Origin: Halobacteriales archaeon QS_1_68_20
GTDB lineage: Archaea > Halobacteriota > Halobacteria > Halobacteriales > PXRE01
Reading direction: 5' to 3'
DNA: 64,000 nucleotides
Assembly (NCBI GenBank): GCA_003021085.1
Contig: PXRE01000024.1
Location: forward strand, 1-64,000
Positions within the stretch are counted from its first letter, which is position 1; each line of letters starts with the position of its first letter. The notes beneath the pieces were generated by a model. That model was not told where the DNA came from. It ran no database searches and worked only from the letters and a program-made list of their open reading frames with translations. A program made the translations under genes and the position numbers. Shown here one piece after another: positions 17,023-26,404 of this stretch.

Positions 17023-18060
17023 GTGGGGCAGACCGACTACGCGACCGGCCCCGACGTCGAGTGGTGTCATGGGGCCGTTCACGACGTTTCGAGGACGTTC
17101 TCGATCACGGTCGACCGACTGGAGGAGCCGATGTCGCGGTACATCTGCGTCGGCTACCTGATCTGCCGGATCGCAGACACCATCGAGGACGCGGGTCACG
17201 TCGACCCCGCGGTACAGACCGAGTTGCTGGCCGAGTACGAGCGAGTGCTCCGGGGCGAGGCCCGGCCCGAGGCGTTCGTCGCCGCGGTCGACCCGTGGAT
17301 TCCCGACGACGGCGGCGACGACTGGGCGGTCGTCGCCCGGACGCCCCGGGTGTTGCGGGCGTTCCGGACCTTCGACGAGGACGCCAGGACGGCCGTCGGC
17401 GACCCCGTCCGGGAACTCGTCGCCGGCCTCCGGACGTTCACCGACCGCTACGCCGACGAGGGCGGCCTCCGGTTGCAGACGGTGGACGAACTGGAGGAGT
17501 ACTGCTGGTACGCCGCCGGCACCGTCGGCACGCTCGTCACGCAGTTGCTCACCCCGGGGACCGCTCCCGGGCGGACCGAGCAACTCCGGGCCAACGCCCG
17601 CTCGTTCGCCCTCCTGCTCCAGCTCGTCAACGTCGCCAAGGACGTCCGGCGGGACTACGTCGAGGAGAACAACGTCTACCTCCCCGCCGAGTGGCTGGCA
17701 GACGCGGGCGTCACCGTCGACGACCTGACCGATCCGGAGAACGCCGACGCGGTGGCTAACGTCGTACTCCGGGTCGTCGACCGCGCCGAATCGTACCTCG
17801 ACGGCGCCCAGCGGTACCTGGAAGCGGTGCCCGAACACCGCGGGAACACGCTCTCGGCGTGGGCCATCCCGTACCTGCTGGCCGTCGGGACGCTGCGGGA
17901 GTTGCGCGGGCGCCCCGCGGACGTGATCCGGGAGGGCAACGTCAAGGTGTCCCGGGCGGAGGTTCACGCGGTGATTCAGGAGTTCGAGAAGCGACAGGTT
18001 TCCGGGGAGGACGTCGGGACGTTGCGGGACGAGATTGCGGCCGGGCCGTTGCACGAGTAA
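17023..18060 (+). CDS. Squalene/phytoene synthase family protein
   Basis: A 345-residue head-to-head prenyl synthase from GTG 17023. SRTFSI (23-28) and the first Asp motif DTIED (52-56, in YLICRIADTIED) plus the second Asp-rich segment NVAKDVRRDYVEENNVYLP identify the family. The DTIED form and the VEENNVYLP ending resemble squalene-synthase-type haloarchaeal proteins more than the DDxVD of phytoene synthase, so squalene (for membrane squalenes) is the likelier product; this is inference. It joins two farnesyl- or geranylgeranyl-diphosphates via a cyclopropyl intermediate. Confidence 0.87.
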   Translation: MGQTDYATGPDVEWCHGAVHDVSRTFSITVDRLEEPMSRYICVGYLICRIADTIEDAGHVDPAVQTELLAEYERVLRGEARPEAFVAAVDPWIPDDGGDDWAVVARTPRVLRAFRTFDEDARTAVGDPVRELVAGLRTFTDRYADEGGLRLQTVDELEEYCWYAAGTVGTLVTQLLTPGTAPGRTEQLRANARSFALLLQLVNVAKDVRRDYVEENNVYLPAEWLADAGVTVDDLTDPENADAVANVVLRVVDRAESYLDGAQRYLEAVPEHRGNTLSAWAIPYLLAVGTLRELRGRPADVIREGNVKVSRAEVHAVIQEFEKRQVSGEDVGTLRDEIAAGPLHE

Positions 18061-18161
18061 GCTGACCGCCGGACCTGGCGTCCCGCCGCAGTGATAGCGC
18101 GCGGACGAATCGTCGAGAATGACGGGGGACGAGTCCTCGAGACGGGCCACGGGCGAGGCGG

Positions 18162-18943
18162 CTACGAGTCGACGTAGCGGTACTTCGCGACCAGTTCGTA
18201 GTGTGCTTCCGGCAGGACCAGGAGCCAGCCGTCGTTTCCGCCACGGTAGTAGATTCGCTCAAGGGAGTCCTCGCTCAGTGCGGCCTCGATGGGGGCCAGC
18301 GCCTCGAACCGGAGCCAGTCGCTACCCTGCTCGAACTGGACAGCGTAGCGGTCCTCGGCGCGGCACTCGATCCGCATCTCGTCCTCGCCGGCGCACTCGA
18401 CGTCGACTTCGTACCGCTCCGGACGGTCGGTCCGTTCGAGTACGGCGCGGAGGAGTTCCCGGTAGTCGGTCTCGTAGTCGTAGATCATCTCCGCGTCGAG
18501 GTGAAACCCCTCCCGGTACAGAACAGGTAATCCAGAAGCGACCCGCCGATCCGCCACAGGCGCGTCGGCCGTTTCTCCGGCGGGTAGATCGAGCCGACGG
18601 ATTCGGACGCCGCCTCGCCCACCCTGATCGTCCGGTAGTAGTCCCGGTCGTCGAGTTCGACCTTCTCGAACCCCTCCGGATCGAGCGAGGGGTCGACCAG
18701 GTCCCGCCGGAGTTCGTCGATCACTCCAGCGGCCTCGAACTCCCGGAGGATCGTTCTGTAGACCTCGTGACCCAGGTCTGCGGTGATGGCCTCGTCGATC
18801 TCCTGCTGGTAGTCCGCGAGCCCGTCTTCGTCCCTGGATGGGTCGAGGTACGCGAGCGCGAACTGCACGTCGGCGGCGTCGAGTGGCTGGTCCGCGTCGA
18901 GTTTCGCCATCAGCTCCTCGGCGCGCCGGTCGGCGTCCGTCAT
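18162..18943 (-). pseudogene. Frameshifted uncharacterised protein
   Basis: From ATG 18943 the frame encodes DADRRAEELMAKLDADQPLD, LGHEVYRTILREFEAAG and PEKRPTRLWRIGGSLLDYLF. Near 18,520-18,540 it must shift to continue as REGFHLDAEMIYDYETDYRE to LLVLPEAHYELVAKYRYVDS and the stop at 18,162. Together they would make about 260 soluble, acidic residues. I do not recognise the family. GC content is like the chromosome, so it lies outside the integrated element that starts 90 bp upstream. Confidence 0.65.
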
Positions 18944-19029
18944 GCTCGGTTTCTGGTGGCGACGCTTCGAGAGGTGGTAACGATCACGGTTTTCGGTCAC
19001 TCACACGAACGCTCGAACGTACAGAGACG

Positions 19030-19062
19030 GCCTCGGCACTCACGACTCAATTTCTATCCATA
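19030..19062. repeat. Left end of the integrated element: direct plus inverted repeat
   Basis: GCCTCGGCACTCA (direct repeat) at 19030-19042, an 8-nt gap, then TTTCTATCCATA (inverted repeat) at 19051-19062. Confidence 0.65.
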
Positions 19063-19186
19063 GTGAATGTGTTTAGCGGCTCTATAGAGCCCGATAAGTC
19101 CGTAATCCGTCTATCGTTACTCCTCCGTGAACGCTCCTGTGTCCCCGTGAGCAACATTTAGTCCGTATGCCGGGCAACCACCGTGT

Positions 19187-20097
19187 ATGCCGTTCAGCGT
19201 CAGTTAGCACACGCTCTTTGACGAACTCGAAGAACTCCCCGAGGGGGCGACGCTCATCACTCCGCTCTCGCACAAGCGGTTCCGCATCACCGACGTACAG
19301 GAGCATCGTGTCGTGATTCAGTTCGAGAACAACGACGAGAAACGACCGCTCCAGCGCGACCAGTTCGAAACGCTCTATCGTCGGATACAGGACGCTCCCG
19401 ACGGGTTCGACCTCGACCGTCTCCCGCCGGATGCCGACCCGTACCCGACGTTATTGAGTGTGCATCCGCGCTTCGAGGTCAACGAAGATACAGGCATCAT
19501 CACCGAGACGGAGGACGCAACAACGACTCGACTAGCCGATACAGCGAACGAACCTGACGACGAGGAGCGTACCGAACCCGAGGGGTTGGATGTCTACTCC
19601 GACGCACTGCTCCTCGTCGATGCGCTCGAACGGCACGACGTGACTGACCTCCCCGAGTTGGACACTGATGCGCTGATGAACATCTACACGCTGCTCTCGG
19701 ACGTGCAACGGGATGCCAACGATTTTCGCAAGGAGGTCGCCGACGTGCTTCTCAATCGGCTGCATCACGACCGTCCCATCTCCGGGCAGTACGGCTCGGT
19801 GCAACGGACGAGTCGCCGCAACCGCTCGCTCAAAGACTGAGTGTCGACCGCGAGAAGGTCGAGGAAGCACTCGACGTGACGACGCTCTCCGAATCGGACG
19901 TATACGATATCGAGGAAAGCGAATACGTCCGCAAGGCGGAGGTGGACGAGGACGTGAAGGAAACCCGACTCCAAGGATTGAAAGACCGACTCGCAGCATC
20001 CGAAGACGAAGAGGCGGAGGAACTGCGGAGCGAGATTGAAAAACTGGAACAGCGTATCCACGACCTCACCAGTTTCCGCACTGGCGCGGAGATGTAG
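19187..20097 (+). pseudogene. Element-borne protein with an early TAG and a frameshift
   Basis: Starts at ATG 19187 but codon 7 is TAG (19205-19207); the same frame then codes well (HTLFDELEELPEGATLITPL, SHKRFRITDVQEHRVVIQFE, DVYSDALLLVDALERHDVTD, SGQYGSVQRTSRRNRSLKD). Near 19,835 the coding moves to another frame (SVDREKVEEALDVTTLSESD, DIEESEYVRKAEVDEDVKET, then a coiled coil ending at TAG 20097). Together about 300 residues, acidic with a C-terminal coiled coil. Similar paired segments recur in haloarchaeal plasmids and proviruses as far as I recall, but I cannot name a family. Function unknown. Confidence 0.65.
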
Positions 20098-20164
20098 AGC
20101 TAATCCCGAAGTTGCACAGGACGGTGAACAACGCTTACTTTCCGGGTCGTCGTATCACCGGATA

Positions 20165-21199
20165 ATGAGTCACGAATGCGAGGAGTGCGGCGAGTCGTTC
20201 GATACACTCTCGCGGCTACGGCTCCATGAGTGTTCATCAGATTCGATAGGCGATGAGGCTCCGGTCAGCGAGGAATCACCGGACGAAGACCTACCTGTCG
20301 AAGAGGACCATCCCGACCTTGTGGGTGACCTCCCGGATCTCGTAGACGACGCACAGGAGGGCAACGTACCTGCACTCTATCGAGCTATCGCGGAATACGA
20401 AACCGTCCTCACCGACGCACCGAGCAACGATGCCTCCGGTACGACAGGACCGTATGACGATATTCGGTGGGCGTACTACGAGCCGCTCGCTGACGGACTC
20501 GATGCAGCAGCACAGGCTGACGGGTGGGCAGTGCTGACCGAGTTCGTTGACGCCTACGACCCGCGAGAGCAGAACGAACTTCCAGAGGTCACTCACGTCA
20601 TTGGAAACGCAGTCGGTCGTTCTCTGGTTCGAACGCGACTCACCGAGGGTGTCGAAGCGATTCCCGCCAATGCCCTCGCGTTCCTGGGCGCTATCCCCGA
20701 GTACGTCGACGAGCACGCCGTCGCCTACGAGGAGTCCTATACGTATGGATGGGGTATCGGACACCCGGAGCATTCCGTTGCTGACCGACTACGAGCACTC
20801 GCAGACACGGAGCACAAATGGGTGAGCATCACGCTCAAAACCGCCTTCTACGCCGACCAAGAGGCGGCTATCGACGCCTTCGAACGCCTCGTTACCGATG
20901 AGAACTTGACGGGCACCATTCAGCGAATTTCGTTCGAGGTGGATGTGCCTCGCTATTACTTCGGTGCAGTCGCAGACCTGGAACGGGAATTCCTAGGCCC
21001 ACATGTGCCACCGTACTGGGAATTGGAAGACGAGTTCGACTACTCGTTCGAACTGGATGCCGAGGTGAAGCAACGGATACGAGAACTCGCTCAGGAAACG
21101 GGCGTCGTTGAAGACTTCCCCGCAGACTGGACGCTTCAAGACCTCGACCCTGGACCGCTCTCGGACATCGACGAGGAACTACTGTCACGAGACGAGTGA
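20165..21199 (+). CDS. C2H2-finger-like haloarchaeal protein, 344 aa
   Basis: The N-terminus reads MSHECEECGESFDTLSRLRLHECSSD: a C-x2-C...H...C/H set like a C2H2 zinc finger, so it may bind nucleic acid or protein. An acidic linker (about 27-60) is followed by a helical repeat-like region (GNVPALYRAIAEYETVL; DPREQNELPEVTHVIGNAVG; LTEGVEAIPANALAFLGAIP; ATDRLRALAD-type helices) resembling HEAT-like solenoids, then YYFGAVADLEREFLG. It is the only intact gene of the element. TATA-like GCTTACTTT lies about 27 nt upstream. Function unknown. Confidence 0.8.
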   Translation: MSHECEECGESFDTLSRLRLHECSSDSIGDEAPVSEESPDEDLPVEEDHPDLVGDLPDLVDDAQEGNVPALYRAIAEYETVLTDAPSNDASGTTGPYDDIRWAYYEPLADGLDAAAQADGWAVLTEFVDAYDPREQNELPEVTHVIGNAVGRSLVRTRLTEGVEAIPANALAFLGAIPEYVDEHAVAYEESYTYGWGIGHPEHSVADRLRALADTEHKWVSITLKTAFYADQEAAIDAFERLVTDENLTGTIQRISFEVDVPRYYFGAVADLEREFLGPHVPPYWELEDEFDYSFELDAEVKQRIRELAQETGVVEDFPADWTLQDLDPGPLSDIDEELLSRDE

Positions 21200-21287
21200 C
21201 TAACACTGATCGTTCGGTCGTCACATCCGTCGTTGCTATCCATAGTCCTCAGTGTGTCCAGTCGTAATTATCTGTTTTGGGATACGA

Positions 21288-21820
21288 ATGAGCAACGATG
21301 AGCCACAGCAGACGGAGTGGGAGAACGGAGTCGGCTTGTCCGAGGAAACGATCTACGTTGCGTTGTACCTGAATCACAAGCACGCTGAGGAGTGGATGGA
21401 GGAGGCTGAAGAGCAAGGATACGGGAGCCGGTCGAAGTACCTCTATGGACTGATACAAGAGGCCCGTGACGCTCGTCAGGAAGGGTTCCTCGCGTACAGT
21501 CAGAACGAATCGAAGGTGGAGGAACTACAACTGCAAGTCGAACAGTTACAGGAGGAACTCGAAGACGCTCGTAACTCCGAGCCGGGCGAAATCGATATCG
21601 CCCACGAGGAGTTCGTGACTGCGTTCCTGACCGAGAGTTACCAACCGCTCGAAAAGGTGCTCATCAGGTCACGGACAGTGGTGTTCTCACTGGCATCGTC
21701 AAGGATGCCGTCGAGGAGCAACTGTTTGACCTCGCGGAAGAGGGCAAGGTCGAATACAAGCAGGAGTATGGGTGGCGACTCGTTCACGACGACGCTGATG
21801 CGGAGGTGGTCGAAGCATGA
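21288..21820 (+). pseudogene. Coiled-coil protein preceding the recombinase, frameshifted
   Basis: From ATG 21288 the frame gives LSEETIYVALYLNHKHAEEW, a GYGSRSKYLYGLIQEARDAR segment and a coiled coil (ESKVEELQLQVEQLQEELED). Near 21,660 the true C-terminus (SGVLTGIVKDAVEEQLFDL, YKQEYGWRLVHDDAD) is in another frame and ends at TGA 21818-21820, overlapping the recombinase start by 4 nt. This coupled arrangement is usual for haloarchaeal integrase cassettes, so it may assist or regulate the recombinase (inference). TATA-like GTAATTATCT lies at 21264-21273. Confidence 0.7.
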
Positions 21821-22577
21821 CGGGCAAGACCCGCGAGAAGATTTACGAGAACGAGCACGACGCGGTCAACGACTTCATCGAGCGCAAGCAGGCGATGGGC
21901 CGCAGTCGCCGGACACTCAACGCCTACTCGCGCACCCTGAAATCGTTCTTCCACGAGGAGTTGCCCGACCTCGCGCCCGAAGATGTCGAAGTGCGCCACA
22001 TCGAGGACTACGTCGGGAGGCTCGCTGCCCGCGACCTCTCGCAGAACACGAAGCGGAGATACCTCGAATCGCTGTCGTCGTTCTACGGAGGGCGATGAAG
22101 CGCCCACGCTTCGAGAACATCACGGGCAACCCGGCGGCGGTTGTCCTAGAAGAAATCCCGCAGAAGTACCGCGAGCGTCCCGACTGCGCGACGTGGGAGA
22201 ACGCGAAGAAAACCGTCCACAACATCGCCGACCCGCGGAACAAAGCAACCGCTGTCATCCTCGCAAAGACGGGTTGCCGGATTCGGGAGGCGCTCGAAAT
22301 CGAACGGGACGACCTGATGCTCGACGAGCGATTCATTCGCCTGCGGGAGCGGAAGGGCGGTAGTCAGACCGTCGTCCCTGTGGACGAGGAGGTGAAACAC
22401 GCCATCAAGCGGTACCGTCTCATTCGCCCGGACAACGATTCCGAGTACCTGTTCCTGAGCATTCGGGGGAGTCGAGTGGATACGACGCAGGTGCAGCGGG
22501 CCGTTCGTGATGCCGCGGTGGAGGCAGGTGTGATGGACGAGGGTGAGACGCGCTTCCACCGCAAAATCATTGGATGA
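21817..22577 (+). pseudogene. XerC/D-type tyrosine recombinase, frameshifted and truncated
   Basis: First frame: core-binding SAM-like domain (AVNDFIERKQAMGRSRRTLN, LSQNTKRRYLESLSSFY). At about 22,090 a one-base shift moves to KRPRFENITGNPAAVVLEEI and the catalytic domain, with the first Arg in ILAKTGCRIREALEIERDDL and a beta-hairpin Lys in RERKGGSQTVVPV. It stops after GETRFHRKI at 22577, exactly where the HxxR box should begin, so the HxxR, His/Trp and nucleophilic Tyr are missing. Cannot be active. It would have catalysed integration of the surrounding element. Confidence 0.85.
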
Positions 22578-22791
22578 ATTCTAACTCAGCCTCTCCGCAG
22601 TCATAGAATGAAAATAGCTTGTTTTCTATACAACGGTTGTTACTGGTAAGTGGGTGAGGATATCACGCGGGAATTACGAGCCCTATGTGACGCCTCGGAA
22701 TGTACTCTATTCGCCTTTTGATTACGACTGTCCTCTCTCAGAGGGTAGCAGACGCGATTTTCTGACGTTCGTTCACTTCTCCTCGAAAATG

Positions 22792-22820
22792 TATGGATAG
22801 AAAGTCAGCCTCGGCACTCA
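22792..22820. repeat. Right end of the integrated element: inverted plus direct repeat
   Basis: TATGGATAGAAA (22792-22803; reverse complement of the left inverted repeat), a 4-nt gap, then GCCTCGGCACTCA (22808-22820; direct repeat of 19030-19042). Confidence 0.65.
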
Positions 22821-22831
22821 TAGGGCTCGTC

Positions 22832-22885
22832 ATCGCCAGGTGCCGACACTGGCTCGGTCCGGTGAGTTCATCATCGGCCCAGCCT
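22832..22885. repeat. Direct repeat, left copy, flanking the sensor pseudogene
   Basis: Begins with ATCGCCAGGTGCCGAC, identical at 25137-25152; similarity continues with mismatches for about 35 nt. The two copies bracket the broken MEDS-GAF-PAS gene. Confidence 0.6.
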
Positions 22886-23105
22886 ACAAGTAGGTGGTCG
22901 AGACGAAAACGGTTGTCGTTCGATACTCTTTTCGTCTTTTTTGAGCGTCTCGAATCTCCTCTCCACTCGGAATGTCGAATCTGGGGTCGTGGAGCATGGT
23001 GAGATCCGGTCTACCGGTGTTTACTCCACATACGTTCGGCGGGCGCGATGTCCCGAATCGGCAGGAATGGGACAGTTTTGATCGGATAGACGGAGACCCG
23101 TCTAA

Positions 23106-24951
23106 TTGCCGGTCTGTCGGGTTGTCTGGTCGGTGACTGCACCCGGGTCCAGACCTCGGAGCGGAGTGTCTTCGCCGACGTTGATTTACGAGGACCGAAC
23201 GGAACGACTCGAAGCCATCGGCCCCTTCCTCCGTCGGGGACTCGAACAGGGGCAACGGTGCATGTACGTCGTCGACACACTCACCGAGGAGGAACTCGTC
23301 TCGTCCCTGCGCGAGGCGGACGTCGACATCGATGCCGCCATCGAATCCGGGCAACTCTCGTTTCACACCGTCGAAGAGACCTATCTCCGGAACGGGTCGT
23401 TCGAGCCCGACGAGATGATCGAGTTCTACGGCGACGCCGTCGAACGAGCAACTGAAGCGTACGGTACGCTCCGCGTCGTCGCCGAGACTGCCTGGCTCAC
23501 GGAGGAGGCCACGTCGGTCGAGCAATTCCTGGAGTACGAAGCGAAGGTCAACGACCTCTTCGACGAGGAGGACTGTCTCGGACTCTGTCTATACGACCGA
23601 ACCGCATTCTCGCCGGAGGTCGTCCGTGATATCATCCGGACCCATCCCCCCTCATCTCCGACGGGACCGTCTGCCCCAACCATTACTACACGCCACCGGA
23701 GGCGTATTTCGGCCACGACGTGGACAGCGAGGTCGATCAGATGTCGGACTCGGTGGTGAAGCGACCCGAAGCGAAGGTCGCGGTTCGGGAGCGTCGGCAG
23801 TATCGCCGGGAGTTGTACGACATCACGTCGAACTCGGACCTGACGTTCGAGGAGAAACTCCAGGCCCTGTTCGAGTTAGGACGTGAGCTGTTCGATCTCG
23901 ACTTCGGGGCCATGGCCCGGGTGGATCCCGGGGCTGACCGGTTCGAGGTGGAACACGTCAGCGACGAGGACGCGCCCTTCGAACCCGGGATCGAATTGCC
24001 GCTCCCGGAGACGTACTGCACCGCTGCGATGGAGGTCGAGGATGCCGCAGGCGTCGTAGACCCCGCGGAAGCGGGATACGACACGTCGTCGTCTACCGGA
24101 AGTTCGGGCTGCGAACGTACCTCGGCACCTACGTCGAGGTCGAGAACGGCCCCGATCGAACGTTCTTCTTTACGTCCTCGGACCTGCGCGACGAACCGTT
24201 CTCGGAGGACGACCACGCTTTCCAGGAGCTGATGGGGCGATGGATCCAGTACGAACTGGACCGCCGGCTCCGCAAGCAGGAGCTAGAACGCCAGAAGGAT
24301 ACACGGATGAGATTCTGGACGGGATCGACGACGTGTTCTACGTTCTCGACGAGGAGGGGAACCTCCAGTGGTGGAACGAGAGTGCGAGTGAGGTCGCGCG
24401 GTGCTCGGAGGCGGACTTCGAGGCCAGCCACGCGCTGGACTTCTTCGAAGGTGACGACGTGGACGTCGTCGCCGATGGCATCTAGGACGTAATCGACACG
24501 GGAAGCACCCGATTCGAGGCGGAGTTCGTGCCGGCAGCGGGGGAACCGGGTCCCTACGAATTCGTCGCCGCCGCAGTCGAAGACCCCGAGGGGGAGCCGG
24601 TACTGACTGGAATCGGCCGTGACATCAGCGATCGGGTCGAGTGCGAACGGGAACTGGAACTGTTCAGGCAGCTAATCGACCAGTCCAACGATAGCGTCCT
24701 TATCATCGATCCGGAGACGGGGGCGTTCCTGGACGCCAACGAAACGGCCTGCCGGCGCCGCGGGTACTCACGCGAGGAGCTGCTCGACCTGACGGTGCCC
24801 CGACCTCCAGACCAGGTTCGACAGCCAAGAGGATTGGCAGGCGTGCGTGGAGGAGCTCCGATCCGAGGGTCAACTTACGTTCGAAGGGTACCACGAACGC
24901 AAGGATGGATCCGTCTATCCGGTCGAAACAACGATTCGTACATCGAATTGA
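23106..24951 (+). pseudogene. MEDS-GAF-PAS-PAS sensor protein, multiply frameshifted and truncated
   Basis: Segments of one sensor follow in order but in different frames. MEDS domain: SPTLIYEDRTERLEAIGPFL, CMYVVDTLTEEELVSSLREA, SGQLSFHTVEETYLRNGSFE. After a shift near 23,645: YRRELYDITSNSDLTFEEKL and a GAF domain (LGRELFDLDFGAMARVD). After a shift near 24,090: TFFFTSSDLRDEPFSEDDHAFQEL. After another near 24,300: a PAS (DEILDGIDDVFYVLDEEGNL) with an internal TAG at 24,483, then a second PAS (FRQLIDQSNDSVLIIDPETG) and a last shift near 24,800 ending GSVYPVETTIRTSN. No kinase core follows. In haloarchaea such proteins are soluble redox or light sensors feeding histidine kinases. Clearly dead. 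Confidence 0.8.
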
Positions 24952-25136
24952 ACGATAGGCACTTCCAGGGTCGAGTTCAGGCCTCGGCGAGCACTCGGGA
25001 GTTGCCCTTCAGGCGTGGCGCGACCGAATTCGGGGGTCTGAAAACCGAATTAATCGATGCAGTATCGATGCGGCCAGAGAGCTGAACAGGGTGCGCGAAT
25101 GCACCACTGACGCACGGTCGGGTCACGATGAACCGT

Positions 25137-25190
25137 ATCGCCAGGTGCCGACCCCGGCTCCGACCGGGTGGGTCTTCGTCGGCCACCCGA
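25137..25190. repeat. Direct repeat, right copy, upstream of the aminotransferase
   Basis: Partner of 22832-22885; lies 60-110 nt before the aminotransferase start, so this is probably the original copy and the left one a duplicate. Confidence 0.55.
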
Positions 25191-25249
25191 CCCGATGACG
25201 GATGCCCTTCCCCGCCCCGACGACCACCAGCCGCGAAAGACCAACCATT

Positions 25250-26398
25250 ATGCCCCCCGCCGACGCCCATCAGTACATGACGGGCTTCTCCGACCGCGTC
25301 GAGCAGGTGTCGATCAGCGGCATCCGGGAGGTCTTCGAGGCAGCCGGCGAGGACGCCATCAACCTCGGCCTCGGTCAGCCCGACTTCCCGACCCCCGAGC
25401 ACGCCCGCGAGGCCGCCCGCGAAGCCATCGCCGAGGGGAAGGCGGACGGCTACACCTCCAACAAGGGCACCCGCGAACTGCGGGAGGCGATCAGCGACAA
25501 GCACGCCCGGGACAACGACCTGGAAGTCGACCCCGAGCACGTCATCGCCACCGCGGGTGGCAGCGAGGCGCTCCACCTGGCGATGGAGACCCACGTCGAC
25601 CAGGGCGAGGAGGTCATCATCCCCGATCCCGGGTTCGTCTCCTACGACGCGCTGACCCGCATCGCCGGCGGGACGCCGAACCCGGTCGCGCTCCGGGAGG
25701 ACCTCACCCTGGGCCCCGCGGCCGTCGAGGACGCCATCACCGACGACACCGCGGCGTTCGTCGTCAACAGCCCGGCGAACCCGACCGGTGCGGTCCAGTC
25801 GCCAGACGATATGCGGGAGTTCGCACGTATCGCGGACGAGCACGACGTGCTGTGCATCTCCGACGAGGTGTACGAGCACATCGTCTTCGAGGGCGAGCAC
25901 CGCTCGCCGATGGAGTTCGCGGAGACGGACAACGTGGTCGTCGTCAACGCCTGCTCGAAGTCCTACTCCATGACCGGGTGGCGCCTGGGGTGGGTCACGG
26001 CCAGCGAGCCCCGCATGGAGCGGATGCTGCGGGTCCACCAGTACGTCCAGGCCTGCGCGTCCGCGCCCGCGCAGTTCGCCGCGGAGGCCGCCCTCTCCGG
26101 GCCCCAGGACCCGGTCGAGGAGATGGTCGCCGCCTTCGAACAGCGCCGGGACGTGCTTCTGGACGGTCTGGCGGACATGGGCCTCGACGTCCCGGCCCCC
26201 GAGGGGGCGTTCTACGCGATGCCGGAGGTGCCCGGGGGCTGGGTCGACGAGGTGCTGGACCGCGGCGTCGTCGTGGTGCCCGGCGAGGCGTTCGGCGACC
26301 ACGGCGAGGGGTACGCCCGCATCTCCTACGCCGCGAGCATGGAGCAACTGGAGGAGGCCCTCGACGCGATGCGCGAAGCGACCCGCGCGGTGCAGTGA
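25250..26398 (+). CDS. PLP-dependent class I/II aminotransferase
   Basis: A 382-residue fold-type I aminotransferase. INLGLGQPDFPTPEH, SNKGTRELREAI, TAGGSEALHLAM (PLP phosphate site), NSPANPTGAV, the Schiff-base Lys237 in NACSKSYSMTGWRLGW, and ARISYAAS near the C-terminus with the carboxylate-binding Arg. It resembles archaeal aspartate/aromatic aminotransferases; amino donor and oxo acid cannot be fixed from sequence. ATG 25250 chosen; MTGFSDRVEQV nine codons later is an alternative. Monocistronic. Confidence 0.9.
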   Translation: MPPADAHQYMTGFSDRVEQVSISGIREVFEAAGEDAINLGLGQPDFPTPEHAREAAREAIAEGKADGYTSNKGTRELREAISDKHARDNDLEVDPEHVIATAGGSEALHLAMETHVDQGEEVIIPDPGFVSYDALTRIAGGTPNPVALREDLTLGPAAVEDAITDDTAAFVVNSPANPTGAVQSPDDMREFARIADEHDVLCISDEVYEHIVFEGEHRSPMEFAETDNVVVVNACSKSYSMTGWRLGWVTASEPRMERMLRVHQYVQACASAPAQFAAEAALSGPQDPVEEMVAAFEQRRDVLLDGLADMGLDVPAPEGAFYAMPEVPGGWVDEVLDRGVVVVPGEAFGDHGEGYARISYAASMEQLEEALDAMREATRAVQ

Positions 26399-26404
26399 CC
26401 GCCC

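Larger units (their letters stand above)
19030..22820. mobile_element. Integrated element with defined ends and a tyrosine recombinase remnant
   Basis: Visibly lower in GC than both flanks. Bounded by an exact 13-bp direct repeat GCCTCGGCACTCA (19030-19042 and 22808-22820). Just inside are exact 12-bp inverted repeats, TTTCTATCCATA (19051-19062) and its reverse complement (22792-22803). Cargo in order, all on the plus strand: a broken unknown gene (19187), a zinc-finger-like protein (20165), a broken coiled-coil gene (21288) and a truncated tyrosine recombinase (21817). Layout and recombinase suggest a plasmid- or virus-derived integrative element, now immobile. Direct repeats could be att cores; the inverted repeats could be recombinase arm sites. 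Confidence 0.65.
22578..23105. other. Gene-poor spacer after the recombinase, 528 bp
   Basis: AT-richer until about 22,800 (the tail of the integrated element, where the recombinase 3' end should be), then the right end repeats. From 22,832 it carries a copy of the sequence found at 25,137. No coding signal. TTGTTTTCTATACAAC at 22618-22633 is an imperfect inverted repeat of unknown role. Confidence 0.6.

Noticed and set aside
19205-19207. TAG read as pyrrolysine or recoded
   Set aside because: The gene also has a frameshift downstream and no pyl genes are known in this group; a nonsense mutation is simpler.
22793-23002. A 69-codon open frame after the recombinase
   Set aside because: It spans the element end repeat and the 22,832 direct repeat, and has no haloarchaeal codon or residue bias.
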